This document shows, one piece after another, positions 17,850-26,710 of a DNA stretch of 64,000 bases. Both the position numbers and the translations under genes were made by a program. How positions within the stretch are numbered: position 1 is the stretch's first letter; each line of letters begins with the position of its first letter. Source of the DNA: Streptomyces sp. SKN60 (GTDB lineage Bacteria > Actinomycetota > Actinomycetes > Streptomycetales > Streptomycetaceae); contig NZ_JAHTMW010000026.1 of NCBI RefSeq assembly GCF_026236535.1, positions 1-64,000 on the forward strand, written 5' to 3'. The notes under the pieces were generated by a model. That model was not told where the DNA came from. It saw only the letters and a list, made by a program, of their open reading frames with translations, and searched no databases.

Positions 17850-18340
17850 CCGCATGAGCGCCAGGTCTGCGCGTAGCTCTGGCGGGGCCGGACGGGGTAA
17901 CTTCGTCATCATCGACGGGATCCTCATCCCCACCGACCACATCGCCGCGGGCCGCTGCGTACTACTCCCCAAAGCACGAGACTCACGGCATGAACGCGGA
18001 GGTCGTCGCCCTCCCGGATGGCACACCCCTGTGACTGTCCCGTGCGACGCCCGACCGTGCCCCCTCCAGGCATGCCTCACGGCTGATCCTCATCGCCGAC
18101 CGCGCCTACCAGGACGCCGGCGCCGCGTTCCGAACTCTCGAACCACCACAGTGAACAGCCCGCGCAGTACCAGCAGTTCAGGCGCGGCTACGTCCGCCCT
18201 AACGCCCCGGCGAATGGGCCTGCGCCCGGTTCAAGCCCTGGTCCATCATGCGCAGGACGCGCTGCTTCACCCCGCGTCAGCGAATCGCGCAACCTCTCCA
18301 CACCCTGCTGACCTGCGGCTGCGACGGCGGCGGGTGTAAG
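17850..18340 (+). pseudogene. Second IS5-type remnant, related to that at 43853-44290
   Basis: Shifted plus-strand frames read FVIIDGILIPTDHIAAG, ADRAYQDAGAAF, EQPAQYQQFRRGYVR and HTLLTCGC-like ends. The same protein, better preserved, is found on the minus strand at 43853-44221. Many frameshifts. Confidence 0.55.
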
Positions 18341-18603
18341 AGATTGCCAGGTCGTGATCGCGTTACAAGCCCGGAAGGCGCGGCATCCAGTCCACGGAGC
18401 GATACAGACGGTTGGCCTTGGAGGAATTTGCCTTCGCCCCCTGATGGATAGGAGGCGAAGGCAGGGATGCTGATCAGCACGGGGGGTTGAAGCCGTCAGC
18501 AGGGCTGCGGCACGCGTTCCATCGTGGAGAGCCCTTCCTCACGCCGAGAAGGGTGAATCCCTTCGGCGCTCCTCTAGTTGATCACCTCTCAGGGGCAGTT
18601 GGT
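18341..18603. other. Spacer with a small hairpin
   Basis: No gene seen. A short stem (GAAGGG/CCCTTC with flanking GCC/GGC, around 18542-18570) could terminate transcription from either side. Confidence 0.35.
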
Positions 18604-18620
18604 TGAGTAGTTGCTACTCG
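18604..18620. promoter_or_regulatory. TGAGTA-N5-TACTCA palindrome
   Basis: TGAGTA-GTTGC-TACTCG; the inner GAGTAG-TTG-CTACTC is a perfect palindrome. It lies about 135 bp upstream of the first reading frame of the GMC oxidoreductase operon. A site at 61650 shares the 14-mer TGAGTAGTTGCTAC. Confidence 0.6.
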
Positions 18621-18755
18621 TGTGCCCGACAGGGCATCTACTGGCCTGTTCAAGGCCGAGAGGATGCAGCCACGCTCTAAGGCTTGACGTCTCGTCTGCA
18701 CCGCGGTTCTCTACTGGATGAGCCACTCGTCCACTTCGCAGGGAGGGGAGCGAGC

Positions 18756-18848
18756 ATGCCGCTCTCTCGCCGCACATTCCTTGGAGGAGAAGCGCTGGGT
18801 GCCGCCGCCGTGACGGCTCTCGCACAGGAACTGGCGGTCAACGACTAG
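18756..18848 (+). CDS. 30-aa peptide resembling a bare Tat signal sequence
   Basis: ATG at 18756 after GGAGGGGAG encodes MPLSRRTFLGGEALGAAAVT followed by ten residues to a TAG. The S-R-R-T-F-L-G-G motif plus an Ala-rich stretch is a textbook twin-arginine leader, but no mature protein follows. It may be the stump of a truncated exported protein or a genuine small peptide at the head of the GMC operon. The next gene starts 153 bp downstream. Confidence 0.45.
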   Translation: MPLSRRTFLGGEALGAAAVTALAQELAVND

Positions 18849-19001
18849 TAGTTCTGTCCAGGCACGGAGGGCGCCGCTCGGCGCGGAGGGCCGGCCGTGC
18901 GCAACACCGAACTCCTCCTACCCGCGCCGTTCGCTCTGCAGCCAGGCCGCCCCGCGAACAACGAGACTTTCCCCCCTCTCCCCCAGCGAACCGGAGGCGT
19001 C

Positions 19002-19568
19002 GTGCGTCGTGTCCTGACCGTGCTGGCAGCGGTGCTGCTGCCCGTCGTGCTGTTCTCTCCCGCCGCGCAGGCCTCCTCCGGCGGCTACACCGATCCGCCG
19101 TTCCGTCCCGGCTGCCAGGTGCATCACTTCGGCGAGGGTGAGACCCCGCCTTGGTGGCTGTGGCTGGAAGACCCGCTGTGTGTGGACTACCTGAAGCGCG
19201 ACATCACCTTCGACGACGGCGGCGCTCTGGAGTTCCTGCTGGCAGAACCTGCGCGGTTCGCCGTCGCACTGGCCGCCTGCCGTTACTGGCAGACCGACCA
19301 CTGGAGTGTGCAGACCACGCAGGGCGCGACCGCTCTGGTCGCCTGGGACGGCAGCTATTGGTTCGACAAGCGGGCGCAGACCGCCGCGGCCAGGCTCACC
19401 AACTTCCGCATCAACGGACAGTCCGTGGGCATCGGCGACGTCGTCATCGCGCTGCGCGACAGCCACCCGAGTCTCGCCGACGCCTTGGCCAGATACGGTA
19501 CGGAGCACGGTGAAACCGGGCTGTCCACCGAACTGCCGTACAGCGCATGGTGCTCCTGGCAGGCGTGA
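19002..19568 (+). CDS. Secreted protein of a GMC oxidoreductase operon
   Basis: A 188-aa protein beginning GTG at 19002 with GGAGG 5 nt upstream; the long in-frame extension before it was rejected. Signal peptide: RRVLTVLAAVLLPVVLF, cleavage near AQA-S. The mature region contains CQVHHFGEGETPPWWLWLED, FAVALAACRYWQTDHWSVQT and a closing AWCSWQA, Trp-rich with four Cys. Its TGA overlaps the next ATG by one base, so it is translated together with the Tat protein and the oxidoreductase. Not recognised; an extracytoplasmic accessory or substrate-binding subunit is a reasonable guess. Confidence 0.7.
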   Translation: MRRVLTVLAAVLLPVVLFSPAAQASSGGYTDPPFRPGCQVHHFGEGETPPWWLWLEDPLCVDYLKRDITFDDGGALEFLLAEPARFAVALAACRYWQTDHWSVQTTQGATALVAWDGSYWFDKRAQTAAARLTNFRINGQSVGIGDVVIALRDSHPSLADALARYGTEHGETGLSTELPYSAWCSWQA

Positions 19569-20200
19569 TGAACCGACGCCGCCTGCTGCAGACGATCCTC
19601 GCCTCGACGGTGCTCTCGGCGCTCGGCATGCCGAGCGCTCGCGCGACAGTCGTCGACGCGTGGACGCGCGACACCCTGGACGCGTTCACTGACACCCTGA
19701 TCCCGGGCACCAAACGCTATGCAGGGGACACCGCCGTCGCGGGCGCCGCGCCAGGCCCGGGCGGCGCCGACGCCGGCTTCACCGATCTTCTGCTGCATCC
19801 GGCCCTCGCCCTGGCGCCTGTGCTGCCGGGCATCGCCACGGTGCTGAACACCCGCGCCGCCTCGTACGCCGTCACGCGCGGCATCTGGCTCCCGCCGTGG
19901 CTGCCCGCTTTCGTCGCGCTCTCCTACAGCCGCAGAACAGCTGTGGTGTCGGACCTCTTCCAGCCCTCCGATGTGGACCGGCAGCTATGGAGCGTCATGG
20001 CGCTGCTGTCCAGCCTCGCCTTCGATGCGGCGGCCCACCTCTCCACCCGCCAGGCCATCGCCGAGGGACACCCCGGGCTGCTCTTCCTCGGCTTCCCGCC
20101 GCCCGGGCCCGATGGCCTGTGGCGCTACCCCGATCACTCCTACCGGCGTGTCCTGGCCGCCGTCCATCCGCACACCACTGCAGAGGGGAGCCCACCGTGA
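19568..20200 (+). CDS. Tat-exported small-subunit-like protein (DUF5987 type)
   Basis: A 210-aa protein. The N-terminus RRRLLQTILASTVLSALG is a twin-arginine-like signal. The body contains TRDTLDAFTDTLIPGTKRYA, VLNTRAASYAVTRGIWLPPW and WSVMALLSSLAFDAAAHLST, and ends with GLLFLGFPPPGPDGLWRYPD. The pattern (DTLIPG, a helical bundle, then a Gly/Pro-rich loop) resembles small subunits of gluconate-2-dehydrogenase-type GMC complexes, and I recall Streptomyces homologues as DUF5987. Its stop overlaps the GTG of the GMC gene. Likely role: carrying the flavin subunit across the membrane (inference). Confidence 0.6.
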   Translation: MNRRRLLQTILASTVLSALGMPSARATVVDAWTRDTLDAFTDTLIPGTKRYAGDTAVAGAAPGPGGADAGFTDLLLHPALALAPVLPGIATVLNTRAASYAVTRGIWLPPWLPAFVALSYSRRTAVVSDLFQPSDVDRQLWSVMALLSSLAFDAAAHLSTRQAIAEGHPGLLFLGFPPPGPDGLWRYPDHSYRRVLAAVHPHTTAEGSPP

Positions 20201-21786
20201 GCACCGCCCTGTGCGACGTCGTGGTCATAGGTTCCGGGTTCGGCGGAGCGATCCCCGCCTACTACGCCGCTGCCGCCGGGGCGCGGGTCGTGGTCCTCGA
20301 GCGGGGGCCGCGACTGGGGGCGGCCGACTTCACGCACGACCTGCAGTTGAGCTCCGTCAGCCGGATCGTGGACGTCATCCAGGGCGACGGCCTGACCGGC
20401 GTGGCCGGCAACTGCGTCGGCGGATCCAGCGTCGTCTACTTCGCCGCCTCACTGCGCGCCCCCAGCTTCGCCTTCGACCGCAGCGGCGGCACCGGCCGCC
20501 GCCTGTGGCCCGCCGCTCTCACCCGCGTAGCTCTCGACCCCTACTACGACCGGGTCGAGCAAGCTCTGCCGGTCAGCACGCAGACATGGAACGACGTCTC
20601 CTACGCGGGAGGCCTTTTCGCCGCCGCCTGCCACCACACCGGCCACACCGCCAACCCCGTCCCCCTGGCCGTCGACCTGTCCTCGTGCACCGACTGCAAC
20701 TGGATGCTCAACGGCTGCCGTTTCGACGCCAAACGCTCCATGCTCCTGAACTATCTGCCCGCCGCCGAGGCGCACGGCGCCGTCATCCGCCCGCTGCACG
20801 AAGTGCAGGCCCTCTCCCCCGCGCTGACGCCTGGCTACCGCTACCGCGTCACCTACACCACCCTCGACGCCGATGACTACCGGCTGCCCACCGGCGCCGG
20901 CTGCATCGAAGCCCGTGTCGTCGTCCTTGCCGCCGGGGCGCTCGCCACCCCGGTCATCCTCAAGCGTTCCGCGCCGCTGCTCGGCGGTATCCCGGCCGCA
21001 GTGGGACGGCACCTCTCCGGCAACGGCGACCGCGTCAGCGTCGCCATTGTCGACGAAGCCGCGGCAGGCACTGTTCTCGGTCTGCACCGCACCGCCGACA
21101 AGACCTACGACGCCCACCACATCGGCAAGGGCATCACCGCCATGACCTTCGACTACCTGGACGCCGACCGGCCCGAACACCAACGTTTCAGCCTGCAGCA
21201 ACTAGCCTTCCCCGCCCTCACCAACATGCTCGCCACCACTGCGGGCACGCACCGCTGGTACGGCGCCGAGAAGAAGAACCTCAGGGCCGCCTGGCGCAGC
21301 TGGCTGACCGTCCTCGCCATGACCGAGGACGACGGCGAAGGCATGTTCTCCGCACCACCGCCCACCGGCTCGTTTCTCCGGGTCGGCCCCGGACTGGGCA
21401 TCGGCAGCTTCCGATACGCGCCCGGTGAGGGCACTCGCGCCGGCTGGGCGAGCGCCGACCACGCCCTACGGGACATCCTCGAAACCGACGGCATCGCAAC
21501 CGTGGAGCCCTGGGCCGAGCAGCCCGGCGGCGCGCTCACCACACACCCCCTCGGAAGCTGCCGGCTCGGTGACGACCCCGCCACGTCCGCGCTCACCCTC
21601 ACGCACGAACTACGTGACCATCCCAGTCTCTACATCACCGACGCCTCCGCGGTCCCGGCGGCACTGACGGTCAACCCCGCACTCACCGTCGCAGCGCTCG
21701 CCGAACGCGCCAGTGAACACATCCTGCAGAACCTGACCGCACAGGGACTCACGACAGCGAATGGGGTCCCCGTGCCCGGGAGTTGA
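20197..21786 (+). CDS. GMC-family flavin oxidoreductase (cholesterol-oxidase-like)
   Basis: A 529-aa FAD enzyme. The Rossmann motif is VVVIGSGFGGAIPAYYAAAA GARVVVLERG at the N-terminus. A Cys-rich loop CTDCNWMLNGCRFDAKRSM resembles that of ChoD-like GMC oxidases. The C-terminal catalytic block has THPLGSCRLGDDPATS and NPALTVAALAERASE, giving the GMC His and Asn. GTG start overlaps the preceding stop (GTGA) with GGGGAG upstream. It lacks its own signal peptide, and the preceding Tat gene suggests co-export. The substrate is probably a sterol or other alcohol; it cannot be read from sequence. An inverted-repeat terminator follows. Confidence 0.85.
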   Translation: MSTALCDVVVIGSGFGGAIPAYYAAAAGARVVVLERGPRLGAADFTHDLQLSSVSRIVDVIQGDGLTGVAGNCVGGSSVVYFAASLRAPSFAFDRSGGTGRRLWPAALTRVALDPYYDRVEQALPVSTQTWNDVSYAGGLFAAACHHTGHTANPVPLAVDLSSCTDCNWMLNGCRFDAKRSMLLNYLPAAEAHGAVIRPLHEVQALSPALTPGYRYRVTYTTLDADDYRLPTGAGCIEARVVVLAAGALATPVILKRSAPLLGGIPAAVGRHLSGNGDRVSVAIVDEAAAGTVLGLHRTADKTYDAHHIGKGITAMTFDYLDADRPEHQRFSLQQLAFPALTNMLATTAGTHRWYGAEKKNLRAAWRSWLTVLAMTEDDGEGMFSAPPPTGSFLRVGPGLGIGSFRYAPGEGTRAGWASADHALRDILETDGIATVEPWAEQPGGALTTHPLGSCRLGDDPATSALTLTHELRDHPSLYITDASAVPAALTVNPALTVAALAERASEHILQNLTAQGLTTANGVPVPGS

Positions 21787-21825
21787 GCCTGAGACTGCCA
21801 CGCCCGGGAGGCGCTCAGCAGGGTC

Positions 21826-21903
21826 GGGGACTGGCACGGTGGCAGCTGCTCCGTTTCCAGTCCCCGCTGCTTCACGCCGTACGCGCGGCTCACCCGCGTA
21901 CGG
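21826..21903. terminator. Two hairpins between convergent genes
   Basis: GGGGACTGG (21826-21834) pairs with CCAGTCCCC (21857-21865), and CCGTACGCG (21877-21885) with CGCGTACGG (21895-21903). They lie between the convergent GMC gene and anti-sigma-like gene and could stop transcription from both. No T-run, as is common in actinomycetes. Confidence 0.5.
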
Positions 21904-21974
21904 CTCTCCAGCATCGTCCACCCGGCTCCCGCCGCTGCGGCTTTGCGTCCCCGTCCGGCGCGGATGACGGGCCG

Positions 21975-22733
21975 TCAGTTGCGGTGTCCGGGAATGATCT
22001 CTCCTTCGAATGTCGCCGTGGGGGTCGGGAGTTCGTCGTCGGACACGAATGCGTGTCGGCAGTCGGGTGCCTTGCCCGTGCGCAGGCCGAACGCGAAAGC
22101 GTCGGCGTAGCCCTTGGCCGGCCTGGGGAAGAGAATCTCCAGGTGGGTGCCTGCTGGGATCTGGCTGGGGTGGATGGAGGCGGTGATCGCACCGTTGCGA
22201 TGGTGGAAACCGATGGCCTTCAAGGTGGCGTAGCCGAGTTCAGGGTCCTCGCCCTTGTCCAGCGGGCAGGTGGGGTCGTCTCTGTAGACGCGGGCCGGCA
22301 CGCCCATGCGCTCCAGATCGCGCTGGAGCTGGGGCAGGTCGGGCTGCGTACCGGCTTCGCGAATGGTGACCTTGACGGTTCCCCGCCGGTCGCGGTTCAG
22401 GGTGTAGGCCACGGTGGAGATCTGCTGGGGAAGGTTACCCGTCGCGGCACGGTCGGTGGCGGTGACGGGGAATGCCGTGGGCGGGGTGGTCTGGTGGACG
22501 GCGAGCACGGTTCCGGCCAGGCAAGCGGCCAGGGCTACGGGGGCCGCCAACCGCACTGCCAGGCGGCGACGTGGACGGGCGGGGCGAGCGTCTTGTGTGA
22601 CGTTGCTCATCAGGAAGTCCTCAAGCAGGTGTTGGCGGTCTTCCGAAAGAACCGGATCGCCGGGTGCCGGCAGAAGCCGGGCCAGCTCCGTGTGATCCAG
22701 CGGTTCCTGCCGCCGCCACGGATTGAAGATCAT
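21975..22733 (-). CDS. Membrane-anchored anti-sigma-like protein (CU044_5270 type), pair 1
   Basis: A 252-aa protein. The cytoplasmic N-terminus LARLLPAPGDPVLSEDRQHL LEDFLM matches the start of the protein at 24503-25675. One membrane segment, LAVRLAAPVALAACLAGTVL, follows. The exterior domain (about 95-252) contains TVAYTLNRDRRGTVKVTIRE, PARVYRDDPTCPLDKGEDPE and EILFPRPAKGYADAFAFGLR. ATG overlaps the sigma gene stop (ATGA), so both are made from one message. It is taken as the regulator of the ECF sigma factor; no zinc-binding anti-sigma motif is seen, so the mechanism is unknown. Confidence 0.7.
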   Translation of the reverse strand: MIFNPWRRQEPLDHTELARLLPAPGDPVLSEDRQHLLEDFLMSNVTQDARPARPRRRLAVRLAAPVALAACLAGTVLAVHQTTPPTAFPVTATDRAATGNLPQQISTVAYTLNRDRRGTVKVTIREAGTQPDLPQLQRDLERMGVPARVYRDDPTCPLDKGEDPELGYATLKAIGFHHRNGAITASIHPSQIPAGTHLEILFPRPAKGYADAFAFGLRTGKAPDCRHAFVSDDELPTPTATFEGEIIPGHRN

Positions 22734-23377
22734 CGGTTCTTCTCCTTGTTCGACCGGGCCGCTACGGTGCGGCCACCCCGTACTTGTCCGCCGCTTGCCG
22801 CCGGTTCCGTCTTTTCTCGGTCAGCCCGCCTCTTCTTCAGTTCTTCCTCTGCGAGCTTGCGCAATCTCGACCGGGCACGGGCGAGCCGTGAACGGACCGT
22901 TCCCACCGGAACTCTCAGGGCCTGTGCCGCCTCTGGATAGCTGAGTCCGGACCACACGCACAGCGTGAACACGTCCCGCTCCGACTGACGAAGTTGCGCC
23001 AGCACCGCCTGTGCCGCGGCAAGTTGCTCGGCATCCGCGATCCGGCCGATCAGCTCGTCGGCGAAGTCGGGCACGGTCTCCCTCGCCGGCATACGGGCCA
23101 CAGCGCGGTCATGGCGCCGCGCGGCGCGCGTCGTGTTGCGCAGTACGTTCGTCGCTATACCCATCAGCCAGGGCCGCGGGGTTTCTCCCTCGTCCCGCAG
23201 CTTGCCGCGAAGCCGCCACGCCTCCAGGAACGTCAGCGAGACGATGTCCTGGGCCACTGCCCAGTCACCGCTCACCCGCACCGCATGGCGATACACCATC
23301 TGCGCATGATCTTTGAATATCTCCCTGAACGCCTCAGGGTCTCCTGCCCGGATCCGGGCGTGCAAAGAAAAATCCAT
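22730..23377 (-). CDS. ECF sigma factor, pair 1
   Basis: A 215-aa sigma factor. Region 2: AFREIFKDHAQMVYRHAVRV and LTFLEAWRLRGKLRDEGETP then PWLMGIATNVLRN. Region 4: LAQLRQSERDVFTLCVWSGL SYPEAAQALRVPVGTVRSRLARARSRL. A charged tail of about 45 residues follows. The ATG at 23377 was chosen because it aligns with the start of the paralogue (MDFSLHARIRAGD against MDPGFRARLRAGD) and follows AAGG; the upstream open frame is non-coding in character. Confidence 0.85.
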   Translation of the reverse strand: MDFSLHARIRAGDPEAFREIFKDHAQMVYRHAVRVSGDWAVAQDIVSLTFLEAWRLRGKLRDEGETPRPWLMGIATNVLRNTTRAARRHDRAVARMPARETVPDFADELIGRIADAEQLAAAQAVLAQLRQSERDVFTLCVWSGLSYPEAAQALRVPVGTVRSRLARARSRLRKLAEEELKKRRADREKTEPAASGGQVRGGRTVAARSNKEKNR

Positions 23378-23648
23378 GCCTTGTCTTGTCCGCCAGCCCC
23401 CTGGTGTCTCGGTGATCCTCACCACACGCCTCCTTGGCGGAGCCGTGGCCCATCGTCCGCTGTCTGTCACAGGTTTCAGTGGCTCCCGCTTCAGCGGGCT
23501 GGACCGGCACCAGTTGATCGACATGTGTTCCGGTCCGATCCGGCCTGGCGGGTGGCGACATATCCGGCCCGGTCCCGAGAGTGACGCCGCCCGCAAGGGT
23601 CACGCACCCCGTCAGTGATCGAGCAGGAGGGCCGGAAGTCCAGCTTTC

Positions 23649-24197
23649 CTATCCGACGCGGCCCCGCACTGGTGCTGCCCGATCACGCTCACCCTGGACT
23701 TCGGCCTCATGCTGAAGCCAGACATAGTTGACGGGCTGATCCGCATTCCAGCTCTGAGCGAGGCCGACATCGACTGGCACAAACCCGGCGCCCCGATAGC
23801 AGCGCAGGGCTGTCTCGTTGTGTGGATGCACGCGCATGAAGACGTCGCGATAACCTGCGCCGAGAGCCTGTGCGAGAAGTCCTCGTACCAGCACCCGGCC
23901 GAGTCCCTTCATGCGGCTTCCGGGGGCCACAATGATCCGGGCGAGCTCAACCTCATCTTCCTCAGCGTCGAACCACAGCTCTCCGTAGCCGACAAGCCTG
24001 CAGTCCTCGACGAGGACATGAGCCTGCACGTCGTCATCCCGCTGCCAGTCAGCGACCGTCTGCGTGGGCACGGGGAACTTCTGCTGCCCGCACCACATGA
24101 AGACCTCGCTGCCGGAAGTCGGCCAGTTCGCCACCGCGACTGCGTGAGCGGCGGAAAAGGGAAGAAGGTCCATATTTGTCGGTCCGTCCATGGCCAT
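23649..24197 (-). CDS. GNAT-family N-acetyltransferase
   Basis: About 182 aa. The acetyl-CoA pyrophosphate loop is ARIIVAPGSRMKGLGRVLVR (R/Q-x-x-G-x-G/A type), preceded by the strand LVGYGELWFDAEEDEVELAR and followed by DVFMRVHPHNETALRCYRGA GFVPV, the classic GNAT order. The substrate is unknown. ATG 24197 or 24191 are both possible, and the frame opens at a GTG at 24212. It lies between the two sigma/anti-sigma pairs on the same strand, 271 bp ahead of sigma pair 1. Confidence 0.85.
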   Translation of the reverse strand: MAMDGPTNMDLLPFSAAHAVAVANWPTSGSEVFMWCGQQKFPVPTQTVADWQRDDDVQAHVLVEDCRLVGYGELWFDAEEDEVELARIIVAPGSRMKGLGRVLVRGLLAQALGAGYRDVFMRVHPHNETALRCYRGAGFVPVDVGLAQSWNADQPVNYVWLQHEAEVQGERDRAAPVRGRVG

Positions 24198-24502
24198 GAT
24201 CTGATACGCCACCCCAACCGGCTTGCAGGCCGGACTTTACGTGGCCCGTCCTGTCGCGATCCACCCTCAAACTTCATACACATGCTGTCGCCGCACGGGA
24301 CCAACGCCGAATACGAGCGCCCCCCTCGGGGACCCGGTCTCGGCCACACCGAGCTGCGCGTTCGGCCCGCTCGGCATAGCGCGGTGATCGACGTGACGAC
24401 ATCGGAAGTTGTTGACTGATGAGGTCAGACACCTTGATCATCAACCGACCGCTCCCGATGTTCCACCACCAGCCACTCGCACCCTGGTTCGGGACGGCTA
24501 CC

Positions 24503-25675
24503 TCAGCGCACGACGGCGGGCCTGGGAGACCGGCCGTCCCTGTGCATTCCAGGCTCGTGAGTGCCCACACTGGAGGGAACCTGGGAAGGCCGCAGCCGGG
24601 GCCGGCCGGCCCGCGTCGGAGCGGGTTGGGTATCGGCCGCCAGGTAGACGGTGTAGGAGATCACTGAGGGAACGGGGACGCCGAGCTTGCCGGCGGACTT
24701 CGTGAGCACCTCTTCGTCATCGAGGATCCGTCCGCTGGCCGGGTCGACGATCAGGGTCTGCCGAGTGGGCAGGCCACCGTGGTCGCTGTCGAGAGAGAAC
24801 GCCTTGCCGGTCCGGCCTGCCCGGTCGGTGGTGGTGCCCTGGTAGGTGATCCCAGGAACGTCGGCCAGCACGCGCAGCACCGCGGCCCGTTCCGGGGCTG
24901 AGAGGACGCGCTCGTGCAGCAGGTCTGTGATCGCCATCAGGGTAACGGCAGGGCCGTTCTCCTCCGGATGGCCCTGCTTGAGCCAGGTCTTCAGCGCCTT
25001 GGCATCGGTCGGCGGGCGGCCCTCCCGCGCCCAGGAGCCGGCGGGCACGTCGTTGACCTCCGGCTTGCTGGGGCCGGTGGGCCAGCCCCCCTGTTCCTTC
25101 CAGTACGTGCGGGCTTCCTTGCTGGGGAACTCGGGCGCGCCGGCGCGCCTGGTGGAGTGCACGGAGCCGTCCGGGTTGACCCACAGTTCGGATTCCGTCG
25201 GCACGACGGCGGAGACGGTCCTCTCGCCGACACTGGTGTTGAGGTACCAGCCGCGGTTTTTGAAGTGCTCGGTGCCGCTCACGGTCGTGTCAGGCTGGCG
25301 GGCGGCGGTGTCTGCGAGCCGCTCAAGGAGCTTCGCCGCGTCCTGGGCGGGGGCGTCTTGTACGTAGGTCAGCAGTTCGGGGGTGGCGGCCAAAGCTGGA
25401 GTGCTGCTGGTCCCGGGCAGGAGAACTGTCACGCCGAGCGCGAGTGCCCCGACCGCGGCGGCGGTGCCGACCAGGGCGAGTCCCCGTCGGCTCGGCGCCG
25501 GGGACGGGAGCCTGCTGCTCGTCTTCTTGCTGTCCTGGCGGGCCATCTGGAGCCAACTACTCATGAGGTGTTCCTCACGCTGGTGCCGACGGCCGGGCGG
25601 GAAGTCCCGCTCTGCGGGCACCGGCAGCATCCGGCGCAGTGCCCGCAGGTCGCTGTCATCGTGGCCTGGCGTCAT
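24503..25675 (-). CDS. Membrane-anchored anti-sigma-like protein (CU044_5270 type), pair 2
   Basis: A 390-aa protein. N-terminus DLRALRRMLPVPAERDFPPG RRHQREEHLM, the same cytoplasmic motif as in pair 1. Membrane segment around residues 66-88 (LALVGTAAAVGALALGVTVL). The large exterior domain has YVQDAPAQDAAKLLERLADT, HFKNRGWYLNTSVG, ELWVNPDGSVHSTRR, VLRVLADVPGITYQGTTTDR and RQTLIVDPASGRILDDEEVL, the fold I know as the CU044_5270 family, which has a MucB/RsiA-like outer domain character. ATGA overlap with the sigma gene stop. Confidence 0.75.
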   Translation of the reverse strand: MTPGHDDSDLRALRRMLPVPAERDFPPGRRHQREEHLMSSWLQMARQDSKKTSSRLPSPAPSRRGLALVGTAAAVGALALGVTVLLPGTSSTPALAATPELLTYVQDAPAQDAAKLLERLADTAARQPDTTVSGTEHFKNRGWYLNTSVGERTVSAVVPTESELWVNPDGSVHSTRRAGAPEFPSKEARTYWKEQGGWPTGPSKPEVNDVPAGSWAREGRPPTDAKALKTWLKQGHPEENGPAVTLMAITDLLHERVLSAPERAAVLRVLADVPGITYQGTTTDRAGRTGKAFSLDSDHGGLPTRQTLIVDPASGRILDDEEVLTKSAGKLGVPVPSVISYTVYLAADTQPAPTRAGRPRLRPSQVPSSVGTHEPGMHRDGRSPRPAVVR

Positions 25676-26301
25676 CGCGACTTCCCTTCATCTGGCCGGA
25701 CCGCGGTGTTGCGGTCACCTGTTAGCTGCCAGGTCACAGGCGCGGGTTCCTTGTTTGCGCGGAGATCTTTCTCAGTGAGTTCGTCGAGGCGGCGACGGGC
25801 ACGCGAGAGACGGGAGCGCACTGTGCCGACGGCGATGCCGAGGGCCTGTGCCGCTGCGGCATAGTCCAGGCCGGCCCATACGCACAGTGCCAGGACTTCC
25901 CGGTCGGTCCGAGGCAGCCAGTCCAGCGCCTGGCGCATCGCCTCGATCTTCTGCTGGTCCTCCATGCGGCCGACCAGCTCATCGGCGAAATCGGGCAGCA
26001 GCCCCGGCGCAGGCAGTCTGTCGAGCAGGGCCCTGTGGCGGCGGGCGACCCGGCGCCTGCGGTGGACCACGTTCGTGGCGATGCCCAGTAGCCATGGCAG
26101 CAGGCCGCCTCCCTCGGGCTGGATCTTGGAGCGCAGCCTCCAGGCCTCGAGAAACACCAGCGAGGTGCAGTCCTCCGCGGCGGACCAGTCGCCGGTCAGC
26201 CGGAAGCAATGGTTGTACACGGAGGTGGCATGGTCATGAAACAACGTGCCGAAGGCACCCTCGTCACCGGCCCGTAGCCGGGCTCGAAATCCTGGATCCA
26301 T
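25672..26301 (-). CDS. ECF sigma factor, pair 2
   Basis: A 209-aa sigma factor paralogous to that at 22730-23377. Region 2: AFGTLFHDHATSVYNHCFRL and LVFLEAWRLRSKIQPEGGGL LPWLLGIATNVVH. Region 4: DWLPRTDREVLALCVWAGLD, AAAAQALGIAVGTVRSRLSR ARRRL. ATG 26301 aligns with the paralogue's start and has GAGG upstream; ATG 26316 is possible. The stop overlaps the start of the anti-sigma-like gene. It is divergent from the GntR gene, and the intergenic region holds a TGAGTA palindrome 204 bp from this start. Confidence 0.85.
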   Translation of the reverse strand: MDPGFRARLRAGDEGAFGTLFHDHATSVYNHCFRLTGDWSAAEDCTSLVFLEAWRLRSKIQPEGGGLLPWLLGIATNVVHRRRRVARRHRALLDRLPAPGLLPDFADELVGRMEDQQKIEAMRQALDWLPRTDREVLALCVWAGLDYAAAAQALGIAVGTVRSRLSRARRRLDELTEKDLRANKEPAPVTWQLTGDRNTAVRPDEGKSR

Positions 26302-26505
26302 ACCTGCCTCTGCCATGTCGCCCACCCGGGTTCCCGTGGCCCTGCTCACAGCAGGCAAGGAGGCCGCCTGCCCACATCGGCGATGCCGGGCGTCTGTGCG
26401 CCAGGCGCACCGGCGCGGCCCTGCTGAGGCGGCGCGCAGCGGGCGTGGGTCACCTGCTGTGCCCCGCATCCACAGTCATCACAGACGGCGCGGGCGGTGA
26501 AGAAA

Positions 26506-26522
26506 TGAGTAGGGCGTACTCC
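26506..26522. promoter_or_regulatory. TGAGTA-N5-TACTCA palindrome
   Basis: TGAGTA-GGGCG-TACTCC, both GAGTA/TACTC halves exact. It lies midway in the 409-bp divergent space, 188 bp from the GntR start and 204 bp from the sigma factor start. Confidence 0.55.
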
Positions 26523-26710
26523 CCTGTGGATGCTGGTCTTGGCGTGTTGAGCCTGCCAGCGGGCGTAGATCGCAGTCCCACCACACGACCACGTTCAATG
26601 CAGATGGCAGGAACGGTGCCGCAGGTGTCAGGGGGCTTCGGCGGGGCTCTTGCCTCCGCTCCAACCCAGTGGTTGAGTGGCTCAGCCAGTAAACCGATGG
26701 GGAGGTTGGA

